Positions 54,395 through 63,799 are shown, numbered from the stretch's first letter. The stretch: DNA of 64,000 nucleotides from Labrenzia sp. THAF82 (GCF_009363435.1 NZ_CP045354.1:376001-440000), one strand, 5' to 3'. Program-made: numbers and translations. The notes: generated from the letters alone by a model not told the origin.

Positions 54395-54655
54395 ATGCCT
54401 GAAGCAGTAGGATATGGACAAAACCAGGCCTTCCAGCCTTCTCTGGCCACTCCGCGCGCCGACAAGGTCGCTGAGCAGGTTAAAGCTATGAACGCGCGCC
54501 AATCGGAAGCCGTTGCCGAAACGGTTCAAAGACAGGCCAAGTTCAGTTCAAATCGGACAGAGAATCTGAGCCGACAGGCCGAACAGTTGGAAAAGCGTGC
54601 GGAAACACGCAAGCCGGAAGATGGTCTCGGCAACCGGGTCGACATTTTCGTCTAA
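54395..54655 (+). CDS. Small helical protein with GLG-VD tail, second of three
   Basis: 86 residues from the ATG at 54395, which has TTGGGAAAACG upstream; an in-frame ATG at 54341 lacks a binding site. The middle is charged and helical (VAETVQRQAKFSSNRTENLS, then RQAEQLEKRAETRKPED), with a likely coiled coil. It ends GLGNRVDIFV. No known domain; kinship with the first small gene is inferred from the tail and position. Confidence 0.6.
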   Translation: MPEAVGYGQNQAFQPSLATPRADKVAEQVKAMNARQSEAVAETVQRQAKFSSNRTENLSRQAEQLEKRAETRKPEDGLGNRVDIFV

Positions 54656-54685
54656 TGCCGACACCACGCCAGAGGAGCAAATATT

Positions 54686-54892
54686 ATGGCGAGTGTAACA
54701 GACAGTTCTTCAGCTGCGGTCAATGCAGCCTCCGTGAGAGCAGAGCTGGCCACAAATGCGATCCGGGATCAAAATGATCAGGAACGGCAGGTGGCCGCAC
54801 GGCTTGAAGAAGCGCAGGTCACAAATGAAGCAGAGCGCCGTGAGGCCCGGAAGATTCCAGGCCTCGGCAACGCTGTCGACATTTCAGTTTAA
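54686..54892 (+). CDS. Small helical protein with GLG-VD tail, third of three
   Basis: 68 residues with AGAGGAG about 9 bases upstream of the ATG. SVTDSSSAAVNAASVRAELA, a charged helix NDQERQVAARLEEAQVTNEA, and the ending PGLGNAVDISV. It is the same size class as the first small gene and lies 30 bases after the second, so both are probably one unit. Confidence 0.62.
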   Translation: MASVTDSSSAAVNAASVRAELATNAIRDQNDQERQVAARLEEAQVTNEAERREARKIPGLGNAVDISV

Positions 54893-54903
54893 TCAGACCT
54901 GAC

Positions 54904-54932
54904 CGGCAAGCACCGTCTCAGGTGCCTTGCCG
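54904..54932. terminator. Hairpin between convergent genes (weak terminator)
   Basis: CGGCAAGCACC and GGTG-C-CTTGCCG form an 11-bp stem with one bulge and a GTCTCA loop that holds the tlpA stop codon. No T-run follows, so its strength as a terminator is uncertain. Confidence 0.35.
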
Positions 54933-55580
54933 CACCATCGTACTCTCGATAAGTGACTTGGCCTCGCCGGATGCCCATTCGGCGGGGCCATACATTGTTC
55001 CGATTTCACAACCTTCAGGCCCGACAAGAATTGTCGTTGGTAATCCGGTGGCGCGGGCCACTTTGCGAAGATCCTGCAGCAGGGCGTTTGAACTGTCCTG
55101 ATAAAACCCAAGATGGCCAACGCCGATCTCTTCCAGAAACGCTTTTGGTTTGTCGGGGCCTCCGCGATCCAGACTCACCGCCACGACTTCAAAGTTATCG
55201 CTGCCAAGGTCTGCCTGAAGTTCGTCCAGTGCCGGCATTTCCTTTCTGCACGGCGCGCACCAGGTCGCCCAAAGATTAAGAAGCACTGTTCTGTCTTTGA
55301 AATCGGCGAGGCTGACAGGCTGGTTGTCCGGCCCCATGAAGGTGAGCTGTTTCAACTCCAGGGGCTGGCTGGCAGGAATGAAAGCGGCAACTTCTCCCTT
55401 GGCGTGGGGCTTGGCGGCCTTGGCTGCTTCTAGAGCAACCGAACAGCTTTGAGCACTCGCGATATTGCCATTCGGTCCGGCGATCACGTATAGAGCCGCT
55501 ACAGCGGCCACAGCACCAGCAAGCCCGGCTAGGACGAGACCTCGCCGTGAGTTTTTTGCAGGTTCGGTTGGCTTCGACAT
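54918..55580 (-). CDS. tlpA: TlpA-like thiol:disulfide interchange protein
   Basis: 220 residues. A signal anchor at about 15-34 ([20 protein letters not shown]) places a thioredoxin fold in the periplasm; the active site W107-CAPC is preceded by [20 protein letters not shown]. The cis-Pro loop GLPTTILVG is intact. TlpA reduces cytochrome oxidase assembly proteins in Bradyrhizobium. It is divergent from argH, 41 bases away, a placement common in Rhizobiales. Confidence 0.9.
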   Translation of the reverse strand: MSKPTEPAKNSRRGLVLAGLAGAVAAVAALYVIAGPNGNIASAQSCSVALEAAKAAKPHAKGEVAAFIPASQPLELKQLTFMGPDNQPVSLADFKDRTVLLNLWATWCAPCRKEMPALDELQADLGSDNFEVVAVSLDRGGPDKPKAFLEEIGVGHLGFYQDSSNALLQDLRKVARATGLPTTILVGPEGCEIGTMYGPAEWASGEAKSLIESTMVRQGT

Positions 55581-55621
55581 TCGTTCACACCTCGCAAGGG
55601 GCGCCTCTTAAAGGACAGGAC

Positions 55622-57007
55622 ATGAGCAATCGCATGTGGGGAGGCCGGTTCGCTGAAGGACCGGACGCCATCATGGAGGAGATTAACGCCTCCATCGACT
55701 ACGACCGGAAGCTATATAAGCAAGACATCGACGGCTCGAAAGCCCATGTGCGCATGCTCGCAGATAAAGAGATCGTGACGCAGGACGATGCCGACAAGAT
55801 CGTTCAAGGTCTAGACACAATCCTGTCAGAAATCGAAAGTGGCAAATTCAAGTTTTCCAGGGCGCTTGAAGACATTCATATGAATATCGAAGCCCGCCTT
55901 GCCGAACTGATCGGTCCAGCAGCTGGACGCTTGCATACGGCACGCTCCAGAAATGATCAGGTCGCGACGGATTTTCGCCTCTGGGTTCGGGACACGCTCG
56001 ACACACTTGACGCGCAGCTGAGCGAATTGATGCAGGTTCTTTCGCAAAAGGCGGAAGTTCACGCTGCTGACGTCATGCCGGGCTTTACGCATCTCCAATC
56101 GGCACAACCTGTTACTTTCGGTCACCATATGCTTGCCTATGTGGAGATGTTCGCCAGAGATCGGGGCCGCGTGCGCGATGCCCGAAAACGCATGAACGAA
56201 AGCCCGCTGGGTGCTGCCGCGCTCGCGGGCACGTCCTTCCCGATCGATCGCAAGATGACGGCAGATGTACTTGGCTTTGACCGGCCTGCAGCCAATTCGC
56301 TGGATGCCGTTTCAGACCGTGATTTCGTGATCGAAGCTCTCGCTGCAGCGTCTTTGACCGCGATGCATCTTTCGCGTCTCGCTGAAGAGATTGTTATCTG
56401 GTGCTCCGCGCAATTCGGTTTCGTCAAGCTTTCGGACAAGTTCTCGACCGGCTCGTCGATCATGCCACAGAAGAAAAACCCGGATGCCGCCGAACTCGTG
56501 CGCGCAAAGACCGGACGGATCTATGGTGCCCTTCAGTCTCTCCTGGTGATGATGAAGGGTTTGCCGCTCACCTATTCCAAGGACATGCAGGAAGATAAAG
56601 AGCAGGCATTCGACGGCCTTGCCAGTGTATCGCTGGCCTTGGCGGCGATGACCGGCATGGTTCGGGATTTGGAGCCGGTGACCAAAGTCATGAAAAAGGC
56701 CGCCGGATCGGGATACTCAACCGCAACAGATCTCGCCGACTGGCTTGTGAGGGTGCTCGGATTGCCGTTCCGTGATGCTCATCATGTGACCGGGCGGATC
56801 GTTGCCATGGCGGTTGAAAAGAACGTCGAACTGCACAAAGTCTCGCTCGAAGAGATGCAAACTGTCGAGCCGAAGATCACCGATGAAATCTTTTCTGTGC
56901 TTTCGGTCGACAAGTCGGTGCGCAGTCGCACCAGCTATGGCGGAACGTCACCGGTAAATGTGCGCAAACAGGCTCGGCGGTGGCTCAAGGACCTCGCCAA
57001 GAGCTGA
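55622..57007 (+). CDS. argH: Argininosuccinate lyase
   Basis: 461 residues, last step of arginine synthesis. The [20 protein letters not shown] start, [36 protein letters not shown] and the fumarase-family signature [12 protein letters not shown] (near residue 278) are all present. The ATG at 55622 has AAAGGA upstream; the frame extends to 55547 within the tlpA promoter. Confidence 0.97.
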   Translation: MSNRMWGGRFAEGPDAIMEEINASIDYDRKLYKQDIDGSKAHVRMLADKEIVTQDDADKIVQGLDTILSEIESGKFKFSRALEDIHMNIEARLAELIGPAAGRLHTARSRNDQVATDFRLWVRDTLDTLDAQLSELMQVLSQKAEVHAADVMPGFTHLQSAQPVTFGHHMLAYVEMFARDRGRVRDARKRMNESPLGAAALAGTSFPIDRKMTADVLGFDRPAANSLDAVSDRDFVIEALAAASLTAMHLSRLAEEIVIWCSAQFGFVKLSDKFSTGSSIMPQKKNPDAAELVRAKTGRIYGALQSLLVMMKGLPLTYSKDMQEDKEQAFDGLASVSLALAAMTGMVRDLEPVTKVMKKAAGSGYSTATDLADWLVRVLGLPFRDAHHVTGRIVAMAVEKNVELHKVSLEEMQTVEPKITDEIFSVLSVDKSVRSRTSYGGTSPVNVRKQARRWLKDLAKS

Positions 57008-57123
57008 CTTCTCGCACCAATTGGCCGATATCTTCGCATGACGGTTCAGTGCGGCCTTGCCGAATTCTGTCTGTCATGCGAGGAGAAGGACCGAATGCGA
57101 ATTCCGGAAAGGGCAATTTTGTG

Positions 57124-57333
57124 ATGACAACCCGGTTTGGAACTCTGGCGCTGATTGGCCTTTGCCTGAGCTTGACCCTGGCCGGGTGCGGCCGAAAGGG
57201 CTCACTTGATGAACCAGGGGCTGCCACACAGCAAACGTATGCCGGTGTTGATCCAGCTGATGCGCCGGCGCCGCCACCGACCGAGCCCCCAGCAAGCGAC
57301 AAGACCTTTCCCTTGGATTTCCTCATTCGGTAG
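57124..57333 (+). CDS. lptM: LptM-like small lipoprotein
   Basis: 69 residues. The signal (LALIGLCLSLTLAGC) ends in a lipobox, followed by GRKGSLDEP, which matches the short LptM/YifL family (LAGCG-x-KG-x-L-x-x-P). The proline-rich part (PAPPPTEPPASD) ends in FPLDFLIR. LptM assists maturation of the LptDE LPS translocon. The argH-lptM-lysA order is the usual one. A GTG one codon upstream is an alternative start. Confidence 0.82.
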   Translation: MTTRFGTLALIGLCLSLTLAGCGRKGSLDEPGAATQQTYAGVDPADAPAPPPTEPPASDKTFPLDFLIR

Positions 57334-57446
57334 GATTTGCCGAACAGGAACAACGGCCAGTCCGCCGTAACGCTAATTCCGATCGTCCTGACTGCAGTAT
57401 GCAGCCTCGAACAAGGCAGGATGATCGATCCTTATGAGGGCATCCC

Positions 57447-58721
57447 TTGCACCACTTTGATTATAAAGATGGCGAACTCTACGCCGAAGACGTTTCGATC
57501 AGCGAGATCGCAAACGCCGTCGGAACGCCCTTCTACTGTTATTCGACCGCGACGCTTACCCGGCACTACCAGGTCTTCTCCTCCGCCTTTGACGATATTC
57601 CGTCTTTGGTGTGCTACGCCATGAAGGCAAACTCCAATCAAGCAGTACTGGCAACGCTTGCCGAGCTTGGCGCGGGTATGGATGTTGTGTCTGAAGGCGA
57701 ATTGCGACGCGCACGCGCAGCCGGTGTGCCGGCCCAAAAGATCGTGTTTTCCGGGGTTGGAAAAACCGAGGCTGAACAAGCCTATGCGCTGGAAGAAGAC
57801 ATTCTTTGTTTCAATGTCGAATCTGAACCTGAGCTGCGTCAATTGTCGCGTGTTGCACAAGCTATGGGCAAGACTGCGCGCGTTTCGATACGCATCAATC
57901 CCGACGTGGACGCAAAAACTCACGCCAAAATCGCGACCGGCAAGGCAGAAAACAAGTTTGGCATTCCCTGGCAGCGTGCCCGTGAAGTGTATGCTGAGGC
58001 AGCACGGTTGCCGGGCATCCAAGTGACCGGCATCGACATGCATATCGGGTCCCAGATTACTGAGCTGGAACCATTCGACAATGCATTTGCAAGACTTGGG
58101 GACCTGATTTCGGATCTGCGCTCTGAAGGCCACAAGATTGATCATGTCGATCTTGGTGGAGGGTTGGGGATTCCCTATGTCACCGACAATAATCCGCCGC
58201 CACATCCGGACGCCTATGCCGAGGTGGTGAAGAAGCACGTCCGCGAGCTTGATTGCACTGTGATGTTTGAGCCCGGGCGCATGATTGCCGGCAATGCCGG
58301 GGTCATGGTCACCAGTGTCATTTACGTGAAAGAGGGTGCCGACAAGACCTTTGTGATCGTCGACGGAGCCATGAACGATCTCATTCGTCCAACCCTTTAT
58401 GAGGCCCATCATGAGGTTCGACCGGTGAAGCAGGACGCCGGCGACGGGCAGCGAATCATGGCCGACATTGTTGGTCCTGTTTGCGAAACCGGCGATTTTC
58501 TGGCGCAAAACCGCGAAATGGCGGAAGTGAAGGCTGGGGATATGTTGGTGATGTATTCAGCGGGCGCATATGGCGCTGTGCAATCAAGCACCTATAACTC
58601 GCGCCTTCTTATCCCGGAAGTCCTCGTAAATGCTGACCAATTTGCCGTCGTAAGGCCACGGACCAGCTTTGAGGAACTGATCGGACTCGACCGAATGCCC
58701 GACTGGCTCAAGGGTTCGTGA
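57447..58721 (+). CDS. lysA: Diaminopimelate decarboxylase
   Basis: 424-residue PLP enzyme making lysine from meso-DAP. MHHFDYKDGELYAEDVSIS fits the family N-terminus exactly although the start codon is TTG, with TGAGGG six bases upstream. The PLP lysine is in YAMKANSNQAVL (K60); GGGLGIPY, FEPGRMIAGNAGVMV and CETGDFLAQNR complete the active site. Confidence 0.97.
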   Translation: MHHFDYKDGELYAEDVSISEIANAVGTPFYCYSTATLTRHYQVFSSAFDDIPSLVCYAMKANSNQAVLATLAELGAGMDVVSEGELRRARAAGVPAQKIVFSGVGKTEAEQAYALEEDILCFNVESEPELRQLSRVAQAMGKTARVSIRINPDVDAKTHAKIATGKAENKFGIPWQRAREVYAEAARLPGIQVTGIDMHIGSQITELEPFDNAFARLGDLISDLRSEGHKIDHVDLGGGLGIPYVTDNNPPPHPDAYAEVVKKHVRELDCTVMFEPGRMIAGNAGVMVTSVIYVKEGADKTFVIVDGAMNDLIRPTLYEAHHEVRPVKQDAGDGQRIMADIVGPVCETGDFLAQNREMAEVKAGDMLVMYSAGAYGAVQSSTYNSRLLIPEVLVNADQFAVVRPRTSFEELIGLDRMPDWLKGS

Positions 58722-58860
58722 CTTAATCTGCAGAGAATTAGTTGATCCAACAGGTTGCCGGACGGCCTCCAATGCCTCACCTTATTAGGGTGTGGGCAGA
58801 TCCTGCGTGCTGAAATTTCACATGGAACAGCACTTGGCGGGATATGAACCGGAGGTGCCA

Positions 58861-61449
58861 TTGAGCCCGAACGATAGCAATCAGCAGTCTGATCGGCCAG
58901 TCTATCCGGAACCTTATGGCTGGCGGAACGTCATCCGAGCACGCTTGAACCGTCTTGTCGGACAGAGCCGATGGGCACTTTTCGTCGAGCGGCTGTGGCG
59001 CGCGATGCTGCCGGTCTTTGTCGTTGTCGGGATCTTTGTCGGCCTTTCCTGGCTGGGGCTGTGGATGCTGCTGCCGGCCTGGGTGTCACCTCTGGGTCTT
59101 GTCGGATTTGCAGCCCTTGTAATCTGGTCTGCGCGAGATCTTGTGAACGTTCGCTGGCCTTCTCGCGAGGATGCCCTGCATCGGGTTGAAAATGCGTCGG
59201 GGGTAGACCACCGGCCGCTAACAACGCTTGAGGACGATCTTTCGGTTGGTGTGGCAAATGCCGAAAGCCAGGCCATATGGGCCCTTCATCAGCGCCGAAC
59301 CGCAGAGCGGCTGGCCGCGATCAAATCAAAAGCGCCTGATCCGCAGGCTTTCAGGCGCGATCCCTGGGCGGTGCGTGTTCTTGCTGCCAGTCTGGTCCTG
59401 ATTGGTTTTGTGGCGGCGCAAGGCGATCATACCGGTCGTCTGGTTTCCGCTTTCCAGAACCCGTTCACAAGCGTTGAGCCTCCAAGCCGCCTGGATGCCT
59501 GGGTTACGCCGCCGTTATATACCAGCGAACCTCCGATCTATCTCACTGGCGAAAGTGCGCAGTTGCGCGATCCCTCTGCCCCGGTTTCCGTTCCCGAGGG
59601 CTCGGTGCTGGTGGTCAGGACGCAAGGCGCTCGTGAACTGGTGATGACGTTTGCCGGTGCAGATGATGTTGAACCAACCACGATCGAGCCCGAGGCACTG
59701 TCTGAGACAGAGGATCCCGAACTGCAGAAACTGCTGCCGGTCGAGCGCAAGATCACGCTGGAAACAACAGGTGTTGTTGAACTCAGATCCGGTGACGAGC
59801 CGTTCCTGAACTTTGTCTTTGCCGTGCGTCCGGATGATGCGCCTGAAATTCGTCTGACAGACGATCCCGAGGAACAGCTTAGCGGCGCACTGAAATTTTC
59901 TTATCTGGTCAATGACGACTACGGCGTCGTTGCCGCGGAAGCACGCATTTCGCCGCTGCCGAACCCGGATCACGGGGGCCGTGTGCCGCGTCCCCTTGTC
60001 GAAGCGCCTCAATTTCCGCTTTCATTGCCACCGCGGGCTGGTACCGCGAAGACCGCGGAAACCATTCGGGACCTGACGTCTCACCCCTGGGCCGGTTCCG
60101 AGGTTGATCTGACATTGTTGGCGCGTGATCAGGCTGGACAGGAAGGCCTGTCGCCGGCTTATCGCATCACTCTGCCGCAACGCCGTTTCGGCAAACCACT
60201 CGCCAGAGCGATCGTGGAGCAGCGCCGGAACCTGGCACTTGATGCACAAAACCATGATCAGGTGATCATTGCCTTCGACGCATTGATGCTTGCGCCGCAA
60301 TTGTTCGACTTCAAGGCGCGAAACTACCTTGGTATGCGCTTTGCCTATGGCGAATTGCTTCAGGCAAATTCCGATGAGGAATTGAAAGCGTTGTTGCCGC
60401 TTCTCTGGGATCTGGCACTGTCAATCGAAGATGGCGACCTGTCGGCGGCGGAACGCAAACTGCGGGACGCGCAAGAGGCATTACGCAAGGCGCTGGAAGA
60501 AGGGGCGAGCGATGAAGAAATCGCCAAGCTGACGCAGCAATTGCGCGAAGCCCTGAATGAATACATGCAGGCGCTTGCTGAGCAAATGCGGCAGAACCCG
60601 CAGGCCATGCAGCCTTTCGATGGCAATCAGCAAACGCTCAGCCAACAAGATTTGTCCGAGATGCTGAACCGGATCGAAGAGCTGGCGCGCACAGGGTCGC
60701 GCGACGCTGCCCGCGAATTGTTGGCTCAGATGCAGCAGATGCTGGAAAACCTGCAGGCAGGGCGCCCTCAGATGATGCCCAACAACATGTCCAGCGAAAT
60801 GATGGAGATGCTCAATCAGCTTGGCGAAATGATCCAGCGTCAACAGCAGCTGATGGATGAAACGCATCAGTTCAATCAAGACCAGCAGAACCAGCGTCGC
60901 GGCGAGCAGCAGCAGGGCCAACAAGGCCAGCAAGGACAGGGCCAGCAGCAGCAAATGACCCGCGAGCAGCTTGAACAGATGCTGGAACAACTGCAACAGG
61001 ATCAGGGAAACCTGGCTCAGCAGCTGGAACAGCTGATGGAACAGTTGCAGCAAAACGGCATGGGCCAGAGCCAGGAGCTTGGCGAGGCGGGCGAATCCAT
61101 GGGTGATGCCCAACAGTCGCTTGGCGAAGGCGAGGGGCAACAAGCACTCGGACAGCAGGGGAACGCGCTTGATGCTCTCAGGCGTGGTGCTCAGGGCCTG
61201 ACAGAGCAAATGATGGGGCAAGGCGAAGGTGCCGGATCCCCGAATGGACCCTCGCCCATGGACGAAGATCCGCTCGGCAGACCTCGCCGGACCGAAGGAC
61301 CCGACTTCAACAACCGAGTACAGATCCCGGATGAGATCGACGTTCAAAGGGCGCGGCGCATTCTGGAAGAGCTTCGCCGGCGGTTCTCAGATCCATCCCG
61401 TCCGCAGCTGGAGCTGGACTATCTGGAACGGCTGTTGAAGAGATATTGA
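58861..61449 (+). CDS. TIGR02302-type large membrane protein
   Basis: About 862 residues of a family nearly restricted to alphaproteobacteria, function unknown. It opens with two close membrane spans (LPVFVVVGIFVGLSWLGLWM and VSPLGLVGFAALVIWSA), a third near AVRVLAASLVLIGFVA, then a mixed domain (TPPLYTSEPPIYLTGESAQL) and a long coiled-coil C-terminus very rich in Gln (about 600-760). The final DVQRARRILEELRRRFSDPS and QLELDYLERLLKRY are highly conserved in the family. TTG at 58861 has GGAGG five bases upstream; ATG 58822 or GTG 58792 are alternatives. Confidence 0.85.
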   Translation: MSPNDSNQQSDRPVYPEPYGWRNVIRARLNRLVGQSRWALFVERLWRAMLPVFVVVGIFVGLSWLGLWMLLPAWVSPLGLVGFAALVIWSARDLVNVRWPSREDALHRVENASGVDHRPLTTLEDDLSVGVANAESQAIWALHQRRTAERLAAIKSKAPDPQAFRRDPWAVRVLAASLVLIGFVAAQGDHTGRLVSAFQNPFTSVEPPSRLDAWVTPPLYTSEPPIYLTGESAQLRDPSAPVSVPEGSVLVVRTQGARELVMTFAGADDVEPTTIEPEALSETEDPELQKLLPVERKITLETTGVVELRSGDEPFLNFVFAVRPDDAPEIRLTDDPEEQLSGALKFSYLVNDDYGVVAAEARISPLPNPDHGGRVPRPLVEAPQFPLSLPPRAGTAKTAETIRDLTSHPWAGSEVDLTLLARDQAGQEGLSPAYRITLPQRRFGKPLARAIVEQRRNLALDAQNHDQVIIAFDALMLAPQLFDFKARNYLGMRFAYGELLQANSDEELKALLPLLWDLALSIEDGDLSAAERKLRDAQEALRKALEEGASDEEIAKLTQQLREALNEYMQALAEQMRQNPQAMQPFDGNQQTLSQQDLSEMLNRIEELARTGSRDAARELLAQMQQMLENLQAGRPQMMPNNMSSEMMEMLNQLGEMIQRQQQLMDETHQFNQDQQNQRRGEQQQGQQGQQGQGQQQQMTREQLEQMLEQLQQDQGNLAQQLEQLMEQLQQNGMGQSQELGEAGESMGDAQQSLGEGEGQQALGQQGNALDALRRGAQGLTEQMMGQGEGAGSPNGPSPMDEDPLGRPRRTEGPDFNNRVQIPDEIDVQRARRILEELRRRFSDPSRPQLELDYLERLLKRY

Positions 61450-61476
61450 TCTTCCCGCATGCGGCTTACAATTAAG

Positions 61477-61504
61477 AAACCCCCGTTCTTTGAGCGGGGG
61501 TTTT
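61477..61504 (+). terminator. Rho-independent terminator after the TIGR02302-like gene
   Basis: CCCCCG (61480-61485) pairs with CGGGGG (61495-61500) around TTCTTTGAG, followed by TTTT; flanking AAA extends the stem. It may also stop the convergent cpdR transcript. Confidence 0.85.
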
Positions 61505-61545
61505 GCGTTTCAGATCCGATCTGCTTACTGGGACAATGCCCGGCT

Positions 61546-61941
61546 TTAGGCGTAGCGGCGGGTGTCCTGTGGCATATCGCCTGCAATGGCATCGCGAACG
61601 GCCTTGCGGATGTCGGCAAGTGAAAATGGCTTGGTGATGATGTCGTGAACAAGGCTATCCAAACCATTTGCCCGTTCGCGCTGATCGGCAAAGCCTGTCA
61701 TCAGCAGGATTGGCATGTCCGGATAGTCGCGCGCTGTGTGCAGCGCGAGCGCGATGCCATCCATGACAGGCATCTTGATGTCGGATAGCAAAAGGTCGTA
61801 CTTGCCGTCTTCACGGGTGAGAATTTCAATCGCTTCGCCACCGTCTTCAGCGGCTTCGACAGTGTGCCCGTCCAATTCGAGCGCGCGTTTCACAAAGCTG
61901 CGAACCGCTTCGTCGTCTTCCGTAAGAAGAATGCGAGCCAT
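61546..61941 (-). CDS. cpdR: CpdR-type single-domain response regulator
   Basis: 131 residues, a stand-alone receiver domain. ARILLTEDDEAVRSFVKRAL, the phospho-acceptor D54 in LLLSDIKMPVMDGIALAL, LLMTGFADQRERANGLDSL and TKPFSLADIRKAV agree closely with CpdR, which controls ClpXP degradation of CtrA-pathway proteins in the alphaproteobacterial cell cycle. The ATG at 61941 has AGGAG seven bases upstream; an in-frame GTG at 61947 is less likely. It follows hpt closely on the same strand. Confidence 0.92.
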   Translation of the reverse strand: MARILLTEDDEAVRSFVKRALELDGHTVEAAEDGGEAIEILTREDGKYDLLLSDIKMPVMDGIALALHTARDYPDMPILLMTGFADQRERANGLDSLVHDIITKPFSLADIRKAVRDAIAGDMPQDTRRYA

Positions 61942-61943
61942 GC

Positions 61944-62507
61944 TCACTCTCCTGTTTTGCCGTCTGCAGCAGCCTCCCCGGGTGCAGCAACGTATCCAAT
62001 ATAAGGCAACTGCCGCCAGGCGTGGCCCATATCCATACCATATCCGACGACAAACTTATCAGGACAGGCAAAACCGACATAGTCGGCAGATATGGCAGCT
62101 TTACGGCGCTCGGGTTTGTCGAGCAAAGCTACGATCTTCACAGAGCGTGCACCGCGGTTCTTCAAACGCTCGCGAGCGAAGGCCAAGGTGCGGCCGGATT
62201 CCAGAATATCATCCACCAGAACTATATCGCGGTCGTTAACGTCACTTTCAACATCGCGCAAAATCCGGATGTTTTCCGAGCCTTCGGTTCCCGCGCCATA
62301 AGACGAGAGATGAATGAACTCCATCTCCGGCTCCAATCCGGCGCGGTGCATGGCCCGGACGAGGTCGGCGGCAAAAATGAAGCTTCCCTTCAGCACGGCT
62401 ACAACGAGCAGTTTTTCCGGTTTTCCTTCAGCTATTTCCTCCGCAAGCGCGGCAACTCTGGTGGAAATGGCATCTTCGTCAAACAACGTATGAATATTGG
62501 CGGTCAT
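61944..62507 (-). CDS. hpt: Hypoxanthine phosphoribosyltransferase
   Basis: 187 residues from the ATG at 62507; a GTG at 62513 overlapping the upstream stop (GTGA) would add two. The PRPP loop is DIVLVDDILESGRTLAFA; VVAVLKGSFIFAADLVRAM and CPDKFVVGYGMDMGHAWRQL are family elements. It salvages hypoxanthine and guanine. Lies between the zinc-ribbon gene and cpdR. Confidence 0.95.
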   Translation of the reverse strand: MTANIHTLFDEDAISTRVAALAEEIAEGKPEKLLVVAVLKGSFIFAADLVRAMHRAGLEPEMEFIHLSSYGAGTEGSENIRILRDVESDVNDRDIVLVDDILESGRTLAFARERLKNRGARSVKIVALLDKPERRKAAISADYVGFACPDKFVVGYGMDMGHAWRQLPYIGYVAAPGEAAADGKTGE

Positions 62508-62509
62508 GG

Positions 62510-63490
62510 TCACTCAAGCACTATCTGGCGTTTGCCGCGATCAACAAACCGGATCTGAATATCCGATGCGCCCTCCGGCGGATCGGCTAATATCGTCCTA
62601 AAGCGGGTTTCGTCCAGCCCATTTAATGCGCGAGTGCGTGGTTCAACCGTCCAAGCATAAACTTCTTGAAGGTCCGGACTGCGAATGGAGAGCCGTACAG
62701 CCGGAACGCTGTTAGTCTCATTCTCCAGATTGCGGATTGACCCCTCAACAACGAGAACACGCTTGCCGTCTTCAACTTCGGTAAAGGTTCTGAGGTTGCG
62801 GAATTCAAGTCCGCGCAAATTGACGTCAAATCCGATAACCTGAAACAGGCTTGCCAGATCCGGCGATTGCTTGACGATGTTGTCCCGCATCAGGACGAAG
62901 ACGGCACAGATCGCAATTGCGGCCGCAAAGAGTGAAACCCCGCCAATGCGCCGGAAATTCAGGCGGGCAAACAGGTTGAACAGCGCACCCAGGTGATTGC
63001 GGCGAAACTTGTCGGGGTTAACGATGATCTTCGGTCGCTTCGCGGAGCTTTCGATATCCGCGCTCGCTGAAGGATCTTCGCCGCCGCTGTCCTCGTTCAG
63101 GTCTGCGGCAAATCGTTCCTCATCGGATCCAATATTGGGTTCGGAGACAGGTTCGGAAAAACTCTCCGTCTCTTCTTCGTCTTCGATGTCGGGTTCAGAC
63201 AGGTCTTCCGGTTCGCTGTTGTCTTCGGCCTTAGCCTCAGCGTCTTCCTCAGCGTCCTTTGCCCAGTCGGCTTCGTCCTTGTCTTCGGTCGGACCCTTGT
63301 TGACGCTGACACCCGTCGTGCCTGTCGTGCCGTTGGCGGCCTCGAAGTCGACGTTGCCTTCTTCTTCTTCCTCCGGTTTGGCGAACCAGCGGTTTCCGCA
63401 TTTGGCACATTTGACACTTCGGCCGTCAGCGCCGAGCGCCTCTGACTTTATTTCATAGGACGTACTGCAGTCCGGACATTTGATCTTCAT
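62510..63490 (-). CDS. MJ0042-type zinc-ribbon membrane protein
   Basis: 326 residues. The N-terminal zinc ribbon is C5-PD-C8 ... C28-AK-C31 (MKIKCPDCSTSYEIKSEALG start), typical of the MJ0042 finger. Residues 39-155 are highly acidic and low-complexity. A membrane span at about 183-202 (GVSLFAAAIAICAVFVLM) is followed by a C-terminal domain (VEDGKRVLVVEGSIRNLENE) of FxLYD/DUF3426 type. Function unknown. It is first in the hpt-cpdR unit and divergent from ftsE. Confidence 0.87.
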   Translation of the reverse strand: MKIKCPDCSTSYEIKSEALGADGRSVKCAKCGNRWFAKPEEEEEGNVDFEAANGTTGTTGVSVNKGPTEDKDEADWAKDAEEDAEAKAEDNSEPEDLSEPDIEDEEETESFSEPVSEPNIGSDEERFAADLNEDSGGEDPSASADIESSAKRPKIIVNPDKFRRNHLGALFNLFARLNFRRIGGVSLFAAAIAICAVFVLMRDNIVKQSPDLASLFQVIGFDVNLRGLEFRNLRTFTEVEDGKRVLVVEGSIRNLENETNSVPAVRLSIRSPDLQEVYAWTVEPRTRALNGLDETRFRTILADPPEGASDIQIRFVDRGKRQIVLE

Positions 63491-63799
63491 GCGCGAAGAC
63501 CTTTCGTCATGGCTTGCTTGCGCGTTTCGTTTACGTAACCGACAAAGTCGGAATCCGGCACGAAATATGGGACAAGGGCCAGCAAATCCGATGACGGGCT
63601 TTCAGTTATCTAATGGACCTTTATATGATTAATGGAACGTTAACGGCCAGGCATTAGAGCGGGTTTGGAACAGTTACGTTGAATTGTTGGTGGATAGCCA
63701 CATGTAGAGGGCTCCCTGAGGCCGGGTACGGCATGGTGAGATTGGTGGCCACAGGGTAGATTCAGCGCACTGCTTGAGCCCTCGATAGGAGTCAACTGA
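63491..63799. promoter_or_regulatory. Divergent promoter region between ftsE and the zinc-ribbon gene
   Basis: 309 bases holding a perfect CtrA box (63629-63643) and the ftsE ribosome binding site AGGAG (63787-63791). No other gene is supported. Confidence 0.5.
63629..63643 (+). promoter_or_regulatory. Predicted CtrA box between ftsE and the zinc-ribbon/hpt/cpdR unit
   Basis: TTAA-TGGAACG-TTAA followed by C, a full match to the CtrA consensus TTAA-N7-TTAAC. It is 157 bases upstream of ftsE and 139 bases upstream of the zinc-ribbon gene. Confidence 0.65.

Noticed and set aside
57432..58508. 358-codon minus-strand open frame opposite lysA
   Set aside because: Antisense shadow with odd His/Cys-rich composition.
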